Position numbers and translations under genes: made by a program
Shown here: in pieces, positions 1-9,501 of the stretch
How the letters are laid out: each line of letters begins with the position of its first letter
Position numbering within the stretch: position 1 is the first letter of the stretch
Assembly: GCF_016924665.1 (NCBI RefSeq)
Contig: NZ_JAFFJT010000011.1
Span: 1 to 53,504 of the forward strand
DNA from: Nocardioides sp. SYSU D00038
Lineage (GTDB): Bacteria; Actinomycetota; Actinomycetes; Propionibacteriales; Nocardioidaceae
DNA length: 53,504 nucleotides
Direction of reading: 5' to 3'
Notes under the pieces: model-generated
Told to the model about the DNA's origin: nothing
What the model saw: the letters and a program-made list of their open reading frames with translations, nothing else
Database searches by the model: none

Positions 1-108
1 CGTGGCCCGCGGAGCGGTGGTTCGTCGTGCCTTGTAACGCCGGCTCGGCGCGGTGGGAGGGGCCACTTTCCACCCGCGGGGGTGAGACCGGTGTGGAATC
101 ATCGCGCC

Positions 109-1737
109 ATGGCGCCTCCTCCCGTCGGGCCGAGCCCGGTCCGCGACGTCGCGGACCTGCTGGCGGCGGCCGCGGTGGAGAGCCCCGACAAGCTGGCGCT
201 GGTCGAGTCGGGGGGCCGGTCGATGACCTGGTCGCGGCTCGACGACGAGGTGGGCCGACTGGCCACCGGGCTGGGCGCGGCCGGCGTCGTCGCCGGGCAC
301 CGGGTGATGATCGTGGCCGGCAACCGGATCGAGTTCGTGACGACGTACCTCGGCGTGCTCCGCGCCCAGGCGGTCGCGGTGCCGGTGAACCCGCTGGCCG
401 CCGCCGGCGAGGTCGCCCGGATGATCGTCGACTCCGGCAGCCGGGTCGTCGTCGCCGACGCCGACACGGCCGGCACCGTCCGCGAGGCCGTGCGGCTGCT
501 CGAGGAGGCCATGGCCGTCGAGCGGCCGGCCGGCTCGATCGAGGCCGACCTGCTGGCCCGGGTCACCCCGCCGCGGGTGGTCGTGGTCGGCGGGACGCTG
601 CTGCCCGGCGAGCGCTCCTACGACCACCTCCGCGCCGACCGGGCCCGCCCGGTGCCGCCGCTGCAGGACCCCGACAAGCTCGCTGCGCTCCTCTACACCA
701 GCGGTACGTCGGGCCGCCCGCGCGCCGCGATGCTCAGCCACCGCGCCCTGCTCGCCAACATCGAGCAGGTCGCCGCCGTCGAGCCGCCGATGATCCACGG
801 CGACGACGTGGTGCTCGGCGTGCTGCCCCTCTTCCACGTGTACGGGCTCAACGCCGTGCTCGGCGGGGTGCTGCGTCACCGGGCCAAGCTCGTGCTCGCC
901 GACCGGTTCGACCCCCAGGGCACCCTGGACCTGATCGAGGACGAGGCGTGCAGCGTGGTGCCCGTCGCCCCGCCGGTCTTCGCCTACTGGCGCGGGCTGG
1001 AGGGCCTCGCCGAGCGGCTCGGCCCGGTGCGGATGATGCTCTCGGGCTCGGCGCCGCTCTCGCCCGAGCTCGTCACCGAGTTCACCGAGGTCACCGGCGT
1101 GCCGGTGCACCAGGGCTACGGCCTCACCGAGGCCGCGCCAGTCGTCACCAGCACGCTGTGCAGCCGCACCGCCAAGCCCGGCTCGGTGGGGGCGGCGCTG
1201 CCGGGCATCGAGGTGCGCCTCGTCGACGAGGGCGGCCGGCCGCCCGAGGGCGAGGACCCCGGCGAGATCCAGGTGCGGGGCGCCAACGTCTTCGGCGGCT
1301 ACTGGCCCGACGGCGACGGCGGCCCGGACGCCGACGGCTGGTGGTCGACCGGCGACGTGGGGTTCCTCGACGACGACGGCGACCTGTTCCTCGTCGACCG
1401 GCTCAAGGAGCTGGTGATCGTCTCGGGCTTCAACGTCTACCCCGTCGAGGTCGAGGACGTGATCCGCGAGGTCGCGGGCGTCGCGGAGGCGGCGGTGATC
1501 GGGGTGGCCGACGAGTCGACGGGGGAGGCGGTGGTGGCCTACGTCCGCCCCCTCGACGGCGCCGCGGCCGGGCTGGCCGACGCCGTCCGCGCCCACTGCG
1601 CCGCGCGGCTGGCGGGTTTCAAGCGGCCGAGTCGGGTCGAGGTCGTCGACGAGCTGCCCCACACCGTCACCGGCAAGGTGCAGAAGGGCCGCCTCCGCGC
1701 CGTCGAGCGGCGCCGCGCCGTGGGGCTGCTGGAGTGA
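109..1737 (+). CDS. AMP-dependent acyl-CoA synthetase/ligase
   Basis: Adenylate-forming enzyme of the ANL superfamily (about 542 aa), expected to activate a carboxylic acid as acyl-AMP and pass it to CoA. The P-loop-like motif YTSGTSGRPRAAMLSH lies near residue 200, followed by the aromatic motif LPLFHVYG, the A5 motif GYGLTEAAPV, the A7 motif WWSTGDVG, the A8 hinge DRLKELVIVSGFNVYP and a C-terminal PHTVTGKVQKGRLR with the catalytic Lys of A10. The usual Lys after the A3 Thr/Gly stretch is replaced by Arg (GRPRA). The reading frame is open upstream to GTG codons at 82 and 91; ATG 109 is chosen because the conserved region begins soon after it, but the start is uncertain. The stop overlaps the next gene by four bases. 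Substrate cannot be read from the sequence. Confidence 0.85.
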   Translation: MAPPPVGPSPVRDVADLLAAAAVESPDKLALVESGGRSMTWSRLDDEVGRLATGLGAAGVVAGHRVMIVAGNRIEFVTTYLGVLRAQAVAVPVNPLAAAGEVARMIVDSGSRVVVADADTAGTVREAVRLLEEAMAVERPAGSIEADLLARVTPPRVVVVGGTLLPGERSYDHLRADRARPVPPLQDPDKLAALLYTSGTSGRPRAAMLSHRALLANIEQVAAVEPPMIHGDDVVLGVLPLFHVYGLNAVLGGVLRHRAKLVLADRFDPQGTLDLIEDEACSVVPVAPPVFAYWRGLEGLAERLGPVRMMLSGSAPLSPELVTEFTEVTGVPVHQGYGLTEAAPVVTSTLCSRTAKPGSVGAALPGIEVRLVDEGGRPPEGEDPGEIQVRGANVFGGYWPDGDGGPDADGWWSTGDVGFLDDDGDLFLVDRLKELVIVSGFNVYPVEVEDVIREVAGVAEAAVIGVADESTGEAVVAYVRPLDGAAAGLADAVRAHCAARLAGFKRPSRVEVVDELPHTVTGKVQKGRLRAVERRRAVGLLE

Positions 1738-1994
1738 GCGGCTCGGCCCGGGTCACCCTCTACTCCCGCCCCGGCTGCCACCTCTGCGACGACGCCCGGG
1801 CGGTGGTCGAGCGCGTCTGCGCCGAGCTCGGCGAGGCCTACGACGAGGTGTCGATCGCGGGCGACCCCGAGCTCGAGCGGCGCTTCGGCGAGGAGATCCC
1901 GGTCACGTTCGTCGACGGCCGCCAGCACGACTTCTGGCGGGTCGACGAGCAGCGGCTCCGCGGGGCGCTCGCCGTACCACCCGGGGGTCGGTGA
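1734..1994 (+). CDS. glutaredoxin-like thiol-disulfide protein
   Basis: Small (86 aa) thioredoxin-fold protein starting with beta strand VTLYSRPGCHLCDDA. The CHLC motif is the two-cysteine active site of the glutaredoxin-like (DUF836-type) family, and EEIPVTFVDGRQ supplies the cis-Pro (IPV) substrate loop. GTG start overlaps the stop of the upstream ligase (GTGA), implying translational coupling. It lies just before the redox-sensing rex operon; this family is often found near rex and heme genes in actinomycetes, but its partner is not known. Confidence 0.8.
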   Translation: MSGSARVTLYSRPGCHLCDDARAVVERVCAELGEAYDEVSIAGDPELERRFGEEIPVTFVDGRQHDFWRVDEQRLRGALAVPPGGR

Positions 1995-2036
1995 GGCCAG
2001 CCTCCGGGACGTGTGCTAGTTCGCACTCCGTCCATT

Positions 2037-2065
2037 TTGTTCTCTCGTTCACAAACTCCTACAGT
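2037..2065 (+). promoter_or_regulatory. rex-hem operon promoter with Rex operator
   Basis: The 18-bp element TTGTTCTCTCGTTCACAA at 2037-2054 matches the Rex operator pattern TTGTGAA-N4-TTCACAA perfectly in its right half and in TTGT on the left. It covers a -35 candidate (TTGTTC, 2037-2042) that stands 17 bp before a -10 candidate TACAGT (2060-2065). Rex bound there would block its own operon until NADH/NAD rises. Streptomyces rex-hemACD is known to be autoregulated in this way; here it is inferred from the site. Confidence 0.75.
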
Positions 2066-2130
2066 GAGCAGCGCCGAGGGGCGCGCCGCGGGACTCCCGC
2101 CCGGGCCCGCGGCTAGCAGGGAGAGAGCAA

Positions 2131-2796
2131 GTGACCACGCGCAGCTCGGCCGAAGCCGCCCGGGACATCCCCGAGGCGACCGTGGCGCGGCTGCCCGTCT
2201 ACCTGCGGGCCCTCACGACCCTGGCCGAGGCCGGTACCTCGACCTGCTCGAGCGAGGACCTCGCCAGCGCGGCGGGCGTCAACAGCGCCAAGCTCCGCAA
2301 GGACCTGTCCTACCTCGGGTCCTACGGCACTCGCGGCGTCGGCTACGACGTCGACTACCTGCGCTACCAGATCGCCCGCGAGATCGGGGTGACCCAGGAC
2401 TGGCCGGTCGTCATCGTCGGCATCGGCAACCTCGGGCACGCGCTCGCGAACTTCTCCGGCTTCCGCAGCCGCGGCTTCCGGGTCGTGGCGCTGCTCGACG
2501 CCGACGCCACCCGCACCGGCGAGGAGGTCGCCGGCGTCCGGGTGCGGCCCTTCGACGACCTCGAGGACATCGTCGGCGAGCACGGCGTGGCCATCGGCGT
2601 CATCGCCACGCCCGCCGTCGCGGCCCAGGACGTCGCCGACCGGATGGTCGGCTGCGGGATCAGCAGCATCCTCAACTTCGCCCCGACCGTGCTGTCGGTG
2701 CCCGCCGGGGTCGACGTCCGCAAGGTCGACCTCTCCATCGAGCTGCAGATCCTCGCCTACCACGAGCAGCGCAAGGCCCAGGGGGAGACGGCATGA
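2131..2796 (+). CDS. rex: redox-sensing transcriptional repressor Rex
   Basis: NADH/NAD+-responsive repressor, 221 aa. The N-terminal winged helix (residues about 15-85) carries [15 protein letters not shown] and [23 protein letters not shown], both family signatures. The Rossmann domain follows with [13 protein letters not shown] (GxGxxG) and LDAD; the C-terminal swapped helix ends in [13 protein letters not shown]. Length is normal for the family. GTG start, preceded by AGGGAGAG. The stop overlaps hemA (ATGA), so it is the first gene of the rex-hemA-hemC-cobA/hemD-hemB operon and probably represses it through the operator at 2037-2054. Confidence 0.95.
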   Translation: MTTRSSAEAARDIPEATVARLPVYLRALTTLAEAGTSTCSSEDLASAAGVNSAKLRKDLSYLGSYGTRGVGYDVDYLRYQIAREIGVTQDWPVVIVGIGNLGHALANFSGFRSRGFRVVALLDADATRTGEEVAGVRVRPFDDLEDIVGEHGVAIGVIATPAVAAQDVADRMVGCGISSILNFAPTVLSVPAGVDVRKVDLSIELQILAYHEQRKAQGETA

Positions 2797-4076
2797 GCGT
2801 GCTGGTCGTCGGCATCTCCCACGCCTCGGCCCCGGTCGCCCTGCTCGAGCAGGTCGCGCCCGGGCCCGGCGGCACCGCCAAGCTCGTCCACGAGGCCGCC
2901 CACAGCGAGCACGTCGGCGAGGCCACGGTCATCTCCACCTGCAACCGGCTCGAGGTCTACGCCGAGGTCGAGCGCTTCCACGGGTCGGTCGAGGAGCTCT
3001 CGCGGCTGCTGCTGCAGGGCGCCGACGGCTCGACGGAGGAGCTGCTCGGCCACCTCTACGTCCACTACGACGACGGCGCGGTCTCCCACCTGTTCCAGGT
3101 GGCCGCCGGGCTGGACTCGATGGCGCTCGGCGAGGGTCAGATCCTCGGCCAGACCCGCGAGGCGCTCCGGCTCGGCCAGGAGCTCGGCACCGTCGGTCCC
3201 GCGCTCAACGTGCTGTTCCAGCAGGCGCTGCGGGTCGGCAAGCGCGCCCGGGCCGAGACCGGCATCGACAGCGTGGCGCCCACGCTCGTGACCGCCGCGC
3301 TCGACCAGGTCGCCCCCGGCGACCTCGGCGGGCAGCGGGTCGTCGTGCTCGGCGCCGGCGCGATGGCGGGGCTCGCCGTGGCCACCGCCGCGCGCCGCGG
3401 CGCCACCGGCGTCGTGGTCGTCAACCGCACCGTGGAGCGCGCCACCGCCCTGGCCGGCGCCCACGACGGCGTCGCCGTACCGCTGTCCCACCTGACCACG
3501 GCCGTCGCCGACGCCGACCTGGTGATCGCCTGCGCCGGTGCCACCGGGCTGCTGCTGACCCGGTCGATGGTCGAGACGGCGCGCACCGACGACCGGCCGC
3601 TGGCGGTCGTCGACCTGGCGCTGCCCCACGACGTCGAGCCGTCGGTCGGGGAGCTGCCGGGCGTCACCCTCCTCGGGCTGGCCGAGCTCTCCGAGGCGCT
3701 GCACGACTCGCCCGCCGCCCAGGAGGTCGGGGAGGTGCGCCGGATCGTCGCCGAGGAGACCGCGGCGTTCGTCTCGGCCCGGCGCCAGGCCAGCGTCACC
3801 CCCACGGTGGTCGCGCTCCGCTCGATGGCGACCTCGGTGGTCGACGCCGAGATGGCACGGCTGGTCGGCCGGCTGCCCGAGCTCGACGACACCGCCCGCG
3901 CCGAGATCCTCCACACCGTCCGCCGGGTCGCCGACAAGCTGCTCCACGAGCCGACCGTGCGGGTCAAGGAGCTGGCCAACGAGACCGGCGCGGTGTCCTA
4001 CGCCGCCGCGCTGGCCGAGCTGTTCGCGCTCGACCCCGAGGCCGTCGAGGCCGTGACCCGTCCGGAGGGGCTGTGA
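2793..4076 (+). CDS. hemA: glutamyl-tRNA reductase
   Basis: First enzyme of C5-pathway heme synthesis: reduces glutamyl-tRNA to glutamate-1-semialdehyde with NADPH. 427 aa. Signature [13 protein letters not shown] contains the nucleophilic Cys; [19 protein letters not shown] follows; NADPH-binding Rossmann motif [10 protein letters not shown] near residue 190; the C-terminal dimerisation helices contain [13 protein letters not shown]. Starts at the ATG overlapping the rex stop and its own stop overlaps the hemC GTG, so the operon is translationally coupled. The partner hemL is not in this operon but about 12.6 kb downstream (16667). Confidence 0.96.
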   Translation: MSVLVVGISHASAPVALLEQVAPGPGGTAKLVHEAAHSEHVGEATVISTCNRLEVYAEVERFHGSVEELSRLLLQGADGSTEELLGHLYVHYDDGAVSHLFQVAAGLDSMALGEGQILGQTREALRLGQELGTVGPALNVLFQQALRVGKRARAETGIDSVAPTLVTAALDQVAPGDLGGQRVVVLGAGAMAGLAVATAARRGATGVVVVNRTVERATALAGAHDGVAVPLSHLTTAVADADLVIACAGATGLLLTRSMVETARTDDRPLAVVDLALPHDVEPSVGELPGVTLLGLAELSEALHDSPAAQEVGEVRRIVAEETAAFVSARRQASVTPTVVALRSMATSVVDAEMARLVGRLPELDDTARAEILHTVRRVADKLLHEPTVRVKELANETGAVSYAAALAELFALDPEAVEAVTRPEGL

Positions 4077-5050
4077 CGAGCGACCCGATCCGGATCGGCA
4101 CCCGCGCCTCGGTGCTGGCCACCACCCAGTCCGGCCTGGTGGCCGACCTGGTCTCCGAGCGGCTCGGCCTCGAGGTGGTGCTGGTGGAGATCTCCACCGA
4201 GGGCGACCGCACCCAGGCCTCGGGCACCCCGCTGGCCGCGGCCGGCGGCACCGGGGTCTTCGTCAGCGCGCTGCGCGACGCGCTGCTGCGCGGCGAGGTC
4301 GACGTCGCCGTCCACTCGCTCAAGGACCTGCCCACCACCCCCGACCCCGGGATCGCGCTGGCGGCCACGCCGACCCGCGAGGACCCCCGCGACGTGGTCG
4401 TGGCCCGCGACGGGCTGACCCTCGGCGAGCTGCCGGTCGGCAGCCGCGTCGGCACCGGCTCACCCCGTCGGGTGGCCCAGCTGCAGGCGCTCGGCCTCGG
4501 TTTGGACGTGGTCGGCATCCGTGGCAACGTCGACACCCGGATCGGCAAGGTCCGGTCCGGTGACTACGACGCCGTCGTGCTGGCCCGCGCCGGCCTGGCC
4601 CGGATCGGCCGGCTGGACGAGGTGACGGAGGTGCTCGACCCCTTGCAGGTGCTCCCGGCCCCCGGTCAGGGTGCGCTCGCGGTGGAGTGTCGTGCCGACG
4701 ACGACCTCGCCGCCGCCCTCGCCGTGCTCGACCACCCCGCCACCCGCGCGGCCGTGACCGCCGAGCGGACCGTGCTCGCCACCCTCGAGGGCGGCTGCTC
4801 GGCACCGATCGGCGCCCTGGCAGAGGTGGTCGAGGGCGAGGACGGCGAGGAGCTGTGGGTCCGCGCCGTGGCGCTGTCGCCCGACGGAGCCCTCTCGGTG
4901 CGGATGTCGGCCTCCGGACCCCTCGACGACGCCGCCGGGCTCGGCAGCCGGCTGGCGAAGGAGATGCTCGCCGACGGAGCCGGCGAGCTCGACCCGTCCG
5001 ACACCAATCCAGGTGCCGGCCCCGATGAAGACAAGGTGCACAGAGCATGA
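4073..5050 (+). CDS. hemC: hydroxymethylbilane synthase (porphobilinogen deaminase)
   Basis: Condenses four porphobilinogens to hydroxymethylbilane. 325 aa. N-terminal [14 protein letters not shown], catalytic region [11 protein letters not shown] with the conserved Lys-Asp, the Arg-rich stretch [12 protein letters not shown], and [11 protein letters not shown] whose Cys carries the dipyrromethane cofactor. GTG start overlaps hemA stop (GTGA). The C-terminal 20 residues after the last family block are acidic and probably disordered. Confidence 0.96.
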   Translation: MTSDPIRIGTRASVLATTQSGLVADLVSERLGLEVVLVEISTEGDRTQASGTPLAAAGGTGVFVSALRDALLRGEVDVAVHSLKDLPTTPDPGIALAATPTREDPRDVVVARDGLTLGELPVGSRVGTGSPRRVAQLQALGLGLDVVGIRGNVDTRIGKVRSGDYDAVVLARAGLARIGRLDEVTEVLDPLQVLPAPGQGALAVECRADDDLAAALAVLDHPATRAAVTAERTVLATLEGGCSAPIGALAEVVEGEDGEELWVRAVALSPDGALSVRMSASGPLDDAAGLGSRLAKEMLADGAGELDPSDTNPGAGPDEDKVHRA

Positions 5051-6711
5051 CCCGAGGCAAGACCACCTCCGCCGCCCCTGCGACCCGGGGCTGGGTGTCG
5101 TTCGTCGGCGCCGGTCCCGGTGACCCGGACCTGCTCACCGTGCGCGCGGTCGACCTGCTGCGGCGGGCCGACGTCGTCGTCACCGAGGCGCCGGAGCACA
5201 CCCCGCTGGTCCGCACGCTGCTCGGCCTGCCCGAGCCGGTCGAGGGCGAGGACGGCGAGACCACCACGGTCGAGGCCGGCCCCGAGCTCGTCGACGGCGG
5301 GTTCGGCGAGGACGGCCAGCCGCTCACCCACGCCGCCCGCGCCAAGGTCGTGGTCAAGCACGCCAAGCGCGGCCTGCGCGTGGTCCGGCTGATGACCGGC
5401 GACCCGTTCCTCTACGCCTCCGGGCCCGAGGAGGCCCAGGCCGTCGCCAAGGCGGGCCTCGGCTTCGAGGTCGTCCCCGGCGTCTCGTCGGTGTCGTCGG
5501 TGCCGGCCTACGCCGGCGTCCCGCTGACCACCAAGGACCACCGCGAGATCACCGTGGTCACCTGCGACGGCAGCGTCGACTGGAGCCGGTTCGGCGACGA
5601 CCGCACGCTGGTGCTGCTCTCCGGAGTCGGCCAGATCGGCGAGATCGCCCCCGCGCTGGTAGCGGCCGGCCGCAGCCCGCAGACCCCGGTCTCGATGACC
5701 CGGGTCGGCACCACCACCGGCCAGGAGACCGTCACCTCCACGCTCGAGCACGTCGCCGCCGACGCCCGCGCGGCGCGGATGGCGCCGCCCGCCGTGACGG
5801 TCGTCGGCAAGGTGGTCGACCTGCGCGAGACGCTGTCGTGGTTCGAGACCAAGCCGCTCTTCGGCTGGCGGGTGCTGGTGCCGCGCACCAAGGACCAGGC
5901 CGGCCCGCTCGTGCAGCGGCTGCGCGGCTACGGCTCGGTGCCCGAGGAGGTGCCGACCATCTCGGTGGAGCCCCCGCGCAACCCTCAGCAGATGGACAAG
6001 GCCGTCCGCGGCCTGGTCGAGGGCCGCTACGAGTGGATCGCGTTCACCTCCGTCAACGCCGTCAAGGCCGTGCGCGAGAAGTTCGAGGAGTACGGCCTCG
6101 ACGCGCGCGCCTTCTCCGGGCTGAAGATCGCCGCGGTCGGCGACAAGACCGCCGAGGCGATCGCCGCCTGGGGCCTGCGCGCCGACCTGGTGCCCACCGA
6201 GGAGCAGTCGGCCGCCGGCCTGCTCGAGGTGTGGCCGGAGTACGACGAGGTGCTCGACCCCATCAACCGGGTCTTCCTCCCCCGTGCCGACATCGCCACC
6301 GAGAACCTCGTCGCCGGCCTGATCGACCTGGGCTGGGAGTGCGACGACGTGACGGCCTACCGCACGGTGCGCGCCACCCCGCCGCCGGCGCCGGTGCGCG
6401 ACGCGATCAAGTCCGGCAAGTTCGACGCGGTCGTGTTCACGTCGTCCTCGACCGTACGGAACCTGGTCGGCATCGCCGGCAAGCCGCACCCCTCGACCGT
6501 GATCGCGGTGATCGGGCCGGCCACGGCCAAGACCGCCGAGGAGCACGGCCTGCGGGTCGACGTGCTGGCCCCCAAGCCGGACGTCGAGGTGCTCGCTGAC
6601 GCGCTCGCCGACTTCGGCGCGACCCGCCGCCCGGGCCTGGTCGAGGCCGGCCAGCCGGTGACCCGCCCGTCGGAGCGCAAGCCGTCGGCGCGCCGCCGCA
6701 AGGCCGAGTGA
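5047..6711 (+). CDS. hemD: fused uroporphyrinogen-III C-methyltransferase / uroporphyrinogen-III synthase
   Basis: 554-aa two-domain protein. Residues about 15-260 form a SAM-dependent tetrapyrrole methyltransferase: [58 protein letters not shown] and [11 protein letters not shown] are the CobA-family blocks. Residues about 275-525 form HemD ([61 protein letters not shown]). The fusion would link closure of the uroporphyrinogen ring to methylation toward siroheme/corrinoids. Such fusions are usual in actinomycetes. The Lys/Arg-rich tail ([10 protein letters not shown]) is low complexity. Confidence 0.93.
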   Translation: MTRGKTTSAAPATRGWVSFVGAGPGDPDLLTVRAVDLLRRADVVVTEAPEHTPLVRTLLGLPEPVEGEDGETTTVEAGPELVDGGFGEDGQPLTHAARAKVVVKHAKRGLRVVRLMTGDPFLYASGPEEAQAVAKAGLGFEVVPGVSSVSSVPAYAGVPLTTKDHREITVVTCDGSVDWSRFGDDRTLVLLSGVGQIGEIAPALVAAGRSPQTPVSMTRVGTTTGQETVTSTLEHVAADARAARMAPPAVTVVGKVVDLRETLSWFETKPLFGWRVLVPRTKDQAGPLVQRLRGYGSVPEEVPTISVEPPRNPQQMDKAVRGLVEGRYEWIAFTSVNAVKAVREKFEEYGLDARAFSGLKIAAVGDKTAEAIAAWGLRADLVPTEEQSAAGLLEVWPEYDEVLDPINRVFLPRADIATENLVAGLIDLGWECDDVTAYRTVRATPPPAPVRDAIKSGKFDAVVFTSSSTVRNLVGIAGKPHPSTVIAVIGPATAKTAEEHGLRVDVLAPKPDVEVLADALADFGATRRPGLVEAGQPVTRPSERKPSARRRKAE

Positions 6712-6721
6712 GGTCGGCCGC

Positions 6722-7717
6722 GTGACCGAGCAGCCCGACGTGGCCGGACCGGTGGTCCGGCCCCGTCGGCTGCGCACCACGCCGTCGCTGCGCCGACTGG
6801 TCGCCGAGACCTCGCTGGAGGCCCGACAGCTGGTGCTCCCGGTGTTCGTCCGCGAGGGGCTCACCGAGCCGCGGCCGATCGGCTCGATGCCCGGCGTCGT
6901 GCAGCACACCCGCGACTCGCTGGTGCGGGCGGCCGCCGAGGCCGCCGAGCTCGGCCTGGGCGGCGTGATGCTCTTCGGCATCCCGGAGCACAAGGACGCC
7001 ACCGGCTCCGGGGCGATCGACCCCGCCGGCATCCTCAACCTCGCGATCACCGACGTGGTCGCCGAGGTGGGCGACGCGCTCACGGTGATGAGCGACCTGT
7101 GCCTCGACGAGTTCACCGACCACGGCCACTGCGGCGTGCTCACGCCCGACGGCCGCGTCGACAACGACCGCACGCTCGCGGCGTACGCCGAGATGGCGCT
7201 CGCCCACGCCCACGCCGGCATCGACATGGTCGGCCCGAGCGGGATGATGGACGGCCAGGTCGCCGTGGTCCGCTCCGCCCTCGACGGCGCCGGCCACACC
7301 GACGTCTCGGTGCTGGCCTACTCCGCCAAGTACGCCTCGGCGTTCTTCGGCCCGTTCCGCGAGGCGGTCGACTCCTCGCTGCAGGGCGACCGGCGCACCT
7401 ACCAGCAGGACCCCGCCAACGGCCGCGAGGGCGTCCGCGAGGCGCTGCTCGACGTCGAGGAGGGCGCCGACCTGGTGATGGTCAAGCCCGCGCTCGCCTA
7501 CCTCGACGTCGTCCGCCGGGTGCGCGACGCCGTGCCGGTGCCGGTGGCGGCGTACAACATCTCCGGCGAGTACGCCATGCTCGAGGCCGCCGCCGCCCAC
7601 GGCTGGATCGACCGCGAGGCCGCGATCCTCGAGACCCTCACCTCGATCCGCCGCGCCGGCGCCGACGTGGTGCTCACCTACTGGGCCGCCGAGGCCGCCC
7701 GGCTGCTCGCCCGCTGA
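6722..7717 (+). CDS. hemB: delta-aminolevulinic acid dehydratase (porphobilinogen synthase)
   Basis: Condenses two 5-aminolevulinates to porphobilinogen. 331 aa. Contains [10 protein letters not shown], the metal region [15 protein letters not shown], the first catalytic Lys in [18 protein letters not shown] and the Schiff-base Lys in [14 protein letters not shown], then [10 protein letters not shown]. In the metal motif the Zn-type C-x-C pair reads C-L-D, so this enzyme probably belongs to the Mg-dependent or mixed-metal class. GTG start 10 bp after hemD; last gene of the operon. Confidence 0.95.
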   Translation: MTEQPDVAGPVVRPRRLRTTPSLRRLVAETSLEARQLVLPVFVREGLTEPRPIGSMPGVVQHTRDSLVRAAAEAAELGLGGVMLFGIPEHKDATGSGAIDPAGILNLAITDVVAEVGDALTVMSDLCLDEFTDHGHCGVLTPDGRVDNDRTLAAYAEMALAHAHAGIDMVGPSGMMDGQVAVVRSALDGAGHTDVSVLAYSAKYASAFFGPFREAVDSSLQGDRRTYQQDPANGREGVREALLDVEEGADLVMVKPALAYLDVVRRVRDAVPVPVAAYNISGEYAMLEAAAAHGWIDREAAILETLTSIRRAGADVVLTYWAAEAARLLAR

Positions 7718-7762
7718 CCCTCGCCGTCCCAGCGCCCCTCCTGATCGCGGGCAGCGGGCTGC

Positions 7763-7827
7763 GGTAGTCCCTGACGAAATGGTCGTCCTGAGCGCCCCGG
7801 AGGGGGCCATTTCGTCAGGGACTATCC
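7763..7827. repeat. 65-bp palindromic element between convergent genes (bidirectional terminator / REP-like)
   Basis: Arms GGTAGTCCCTGACGAAATGG and CCATTTCGTCAGGGACTAtCC are inverted and pair almost perfectly around a ~25-bp GC-rich loop. It sits between hemB (+) and the transglycosylase gene (-), where it can terminate both. Its outer bases GGTAGTC...GACTAtCC are the same as those of the three 63-bp palindromes at 45.7-47.1 kb, with paired differences inside the stem, so it looks like a member of a dispersed family. Confidence 0.75.
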
Positions 7828-7908
7828 GCGCGACCGCTCCCGACCCCCGGACGTACGACGGCCCGCCCGGGGGATCCCCGGACGGGCCGCTCGCTCAGGC
7901 CTGGTCGA

Positions 7909-9141
7909 TCAGGTCGTGTAGTTCTTGACGCACTGCTGGAACTTCTGCGGCTGCAGGAGCTCGTTGAGGCCGTCGAGCGTGCACTGCAGGATGGCCTGGG
8001 TCAGCGTGAGGACGTCGTCGACCGGCTTGATGGAGGTCGAGGGGAGCGGCGGGAGGCTCACCGAGGGCAGGGGGAGGGTGGGGCGTCCGCCGCCGTTCCC
8101 GCCGTCGTCGCCACCGTCGCCGCCGTCGCCGCCGGAGTCACCACCGTTGCTGCCGCCGTCGTCACCGCCGGAGCCGCTGCCGGGCTGCGTGGGCGAGGAC
8201 GGGTCGACCGTGCCGGTGCCACCGTTGTTGCCCTTGCCGCCGTTGTTCTTGATCGTGGACTCGCCACCGCCGCCGGAGCCGCTGCCGCCGCCCGTCGGCT
8301 CCGACTCGGGCACCAGGTAGCCGGCCGCCGCGGTCGAGGTCGGGATCGAGGTGAAGTCGCCGGACGAGTAGGCGTCCATGATCGACAGCACCAGCGAGAC
8401 GTAGCTGTTGGAGTGGTTGTAGCGGTAGACCGCGGTGCGCTGGCCGGGCGTGGTCGACAGGTCGTCGTCGCCGGAGCACAGGTAGACCGCGGTGCCGAGC
8501 GCCGCGTCGTCGATGTCCTGCGGGTTGCGCTGGCCGTCGCCGTCGGCGTCGACCCCGACGACCGACCAGGTCGAGGGGATGAACTGCATCGGGCCGACCG
8601 CCCGGTCGTAGGTCGTGTCGTTGTCGTACTGGCCGGCGTCGGTGTCGGTGATGACGGCGGTGTTGTTGGAGCCGTCGAGCGCGATGCCGTAGATGCCGGG
8701 CGTGGCCACGCCTTCGGAGTCGAGGGTGTTGGAGTTCGCGCGACCGTGGTTGGACTCCACGCGGCCGATCGCCGCGACCAGCTGCCAGGAGACGTTGCAC
8801 GTCTTGTCGGCGGCGTTGATCACCGTCTCGGCCCGCTGGTACGCCGCGAGGGCGGCCGACGGGATGCCCGAGGTCGAGGACGTGGAGACGATCTGCGTGA
8901 CGTCGGCGCCGCCCAGCCCCTCCTCGCCGGTGGAGACGCTGGCGGGCGCCTCGATCGCCTGCGACGGCACCGAGGTGCCGTCGGGGAGAGTGGGCTTGGG
9001 GGTCTCGGTGGCCACCGCAGCACCGCCGACGCCGGCGAGGTTTGCGGTCCACGCGGCGGACAGCAGGGCGAGCGGCACGAGTGCCGTGGCCTTCTGCAGG
9101 CGGCCGAAGCGCTGAGTGGTCATGACGTTGCTGGTCTCCAT
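7909..9141 (-). CDS. secreted lytic transglycosylase-like protein
   Basis: About 410 aa. An N-terminal hydrophobic stretch (ATALVPLALLSAAWTANLAGVGGAAVA) is a signal peptide or anchor. The catalytic domain, about residues 90-270, has VAAIGRVESNHGR with the likely catalytic Glu, YGIALDG, AVGPMQFIPSTW and VYRYNHSNSYVSLV, all typical of soluble/membrane lytic murein transglycosylases (MltB/SLT type). A Gly/Ser/Asp-rich linker (about residues 295-365) and a short C-terminal segment with two Cys (LQCTLDGL, FQQCVKNYTT) follow. Expected to cut peptidoglycan glycan strands outside the membrane. Start ATG 9141 or 9123 (METSNV or MTTQ); the frame is open further up to 9198 but without signal-peptide character. 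Confidence 0.8.
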   Translation of the reverse strand: METSNVMTTQRFGRLQKATALVPLALLSAAWTANLAGVGGAAVATETPKPTLPDGTSVPSQAIEAPASVSTGEEGLGGADVTQIVSTSSTSGIPSAALAAYQRAETVINAADKTCNVSWQLVAAIGRVESNHGRANSNTLDSEGVATPGIYGIALDGSNNTAVITDTDAGQYDNDTTYDRAVGPMQFIPSTWSVVGVDADGDGQRNPQDIDDAALGTAVYLCSGDDDLSTTPGQRTAVYRYNHSNSYVSLVLSIMDAYSSGDFTSIPTSTAAAGYLVPESEPTGGGSGSGGGGESTIKNNGGKGNNGGTGTVDPSSPTQPGSGSGGDDGGSNGGDSGGDGGDGGDDGGNGGGRPTLPLPSVSLPPLPSTSIKPVDDVLTLTQAILQCTLDGLNELLQPQKFQQCVKNYTT

Positions 9142-9360
9142 CGAGGCTGGTGCGCACCCTCCGTACGCACGCGCTGACGTCCTAACGAATCGTGTCACAC
9201 CGAGGTTACGGCAGTCACCCGATCACGAGGGTTCCGGCAGCGCCCGGGGTGGGGGCCGCCACCGGTGTGACGATCCTGCCCCACTCCTGTGACGCGGGAA
9301 ACGACGATGAGGATCCGCGGTCCCGGCCGGCAAGGGTCAGGAGACCTCGATCGAGGGCGA

Positions 9361-9405
9361 CTTTCGCAGGACGGGTGCACGACTTCCGCAATGCGGTTGC
9401 GAAAG
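9361..9405. promoter_or_regulatory. nested inverted repeat upstream of the ebo operon
   Basis: CTTTCGCA (9361-9368) and TGCGAAAG (9398-9405) are perfect inverted arms, enclosing a second palindrome CCGCAATGCGG (9386-9396). It lies 15 bp before the -35 candidate of the downstream promoter, a position suited to an operator. The 360-bp gap 9142-9501 holds no other feature I can support. Confidence 0.45.
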
Positions 9406-9419
9406 CGGCCGGACCACCG

Positions 9420-9449
9420 TTGAAACGGAGGGGTGAGGTGACCTAGGTT
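9420..9449 (+). promoter_or_regulatory. candidate sigma-A-type promoter of the ebo operon
   Basis: TTGAAA (9420-9425), an 18-bp spacer and TAGGTT (9444-9449) resemble an actinobacterial housekeeping promoter. Transcription would start near 9457, leaving a ~45-nt leader before the first gene. Confidence 0.5.
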
Positions 9450-9501
9450 ACGCGGGGGCGGCAATTCGCCGGCCGACCATTCCGCACCATCGGAGATCGA
9501 A

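Noticed and set aside
27..1994. Long + strand frame 27-1994 overlapping the ligase
   Set aside because: It is Arg/Gly/Pro-rich out-of-frame translation of GC-rich coding DNA. Only its last 86 codons, the glutaredoxin-like gene, are real.
4666..7299. 877-codon minus-strand frame opposite hemC-hemB
   Set aside because: Composition is that of an antisense shadow (His/Asp/Gly/Arg-rich), without motifs, opposite genes of certain identity.
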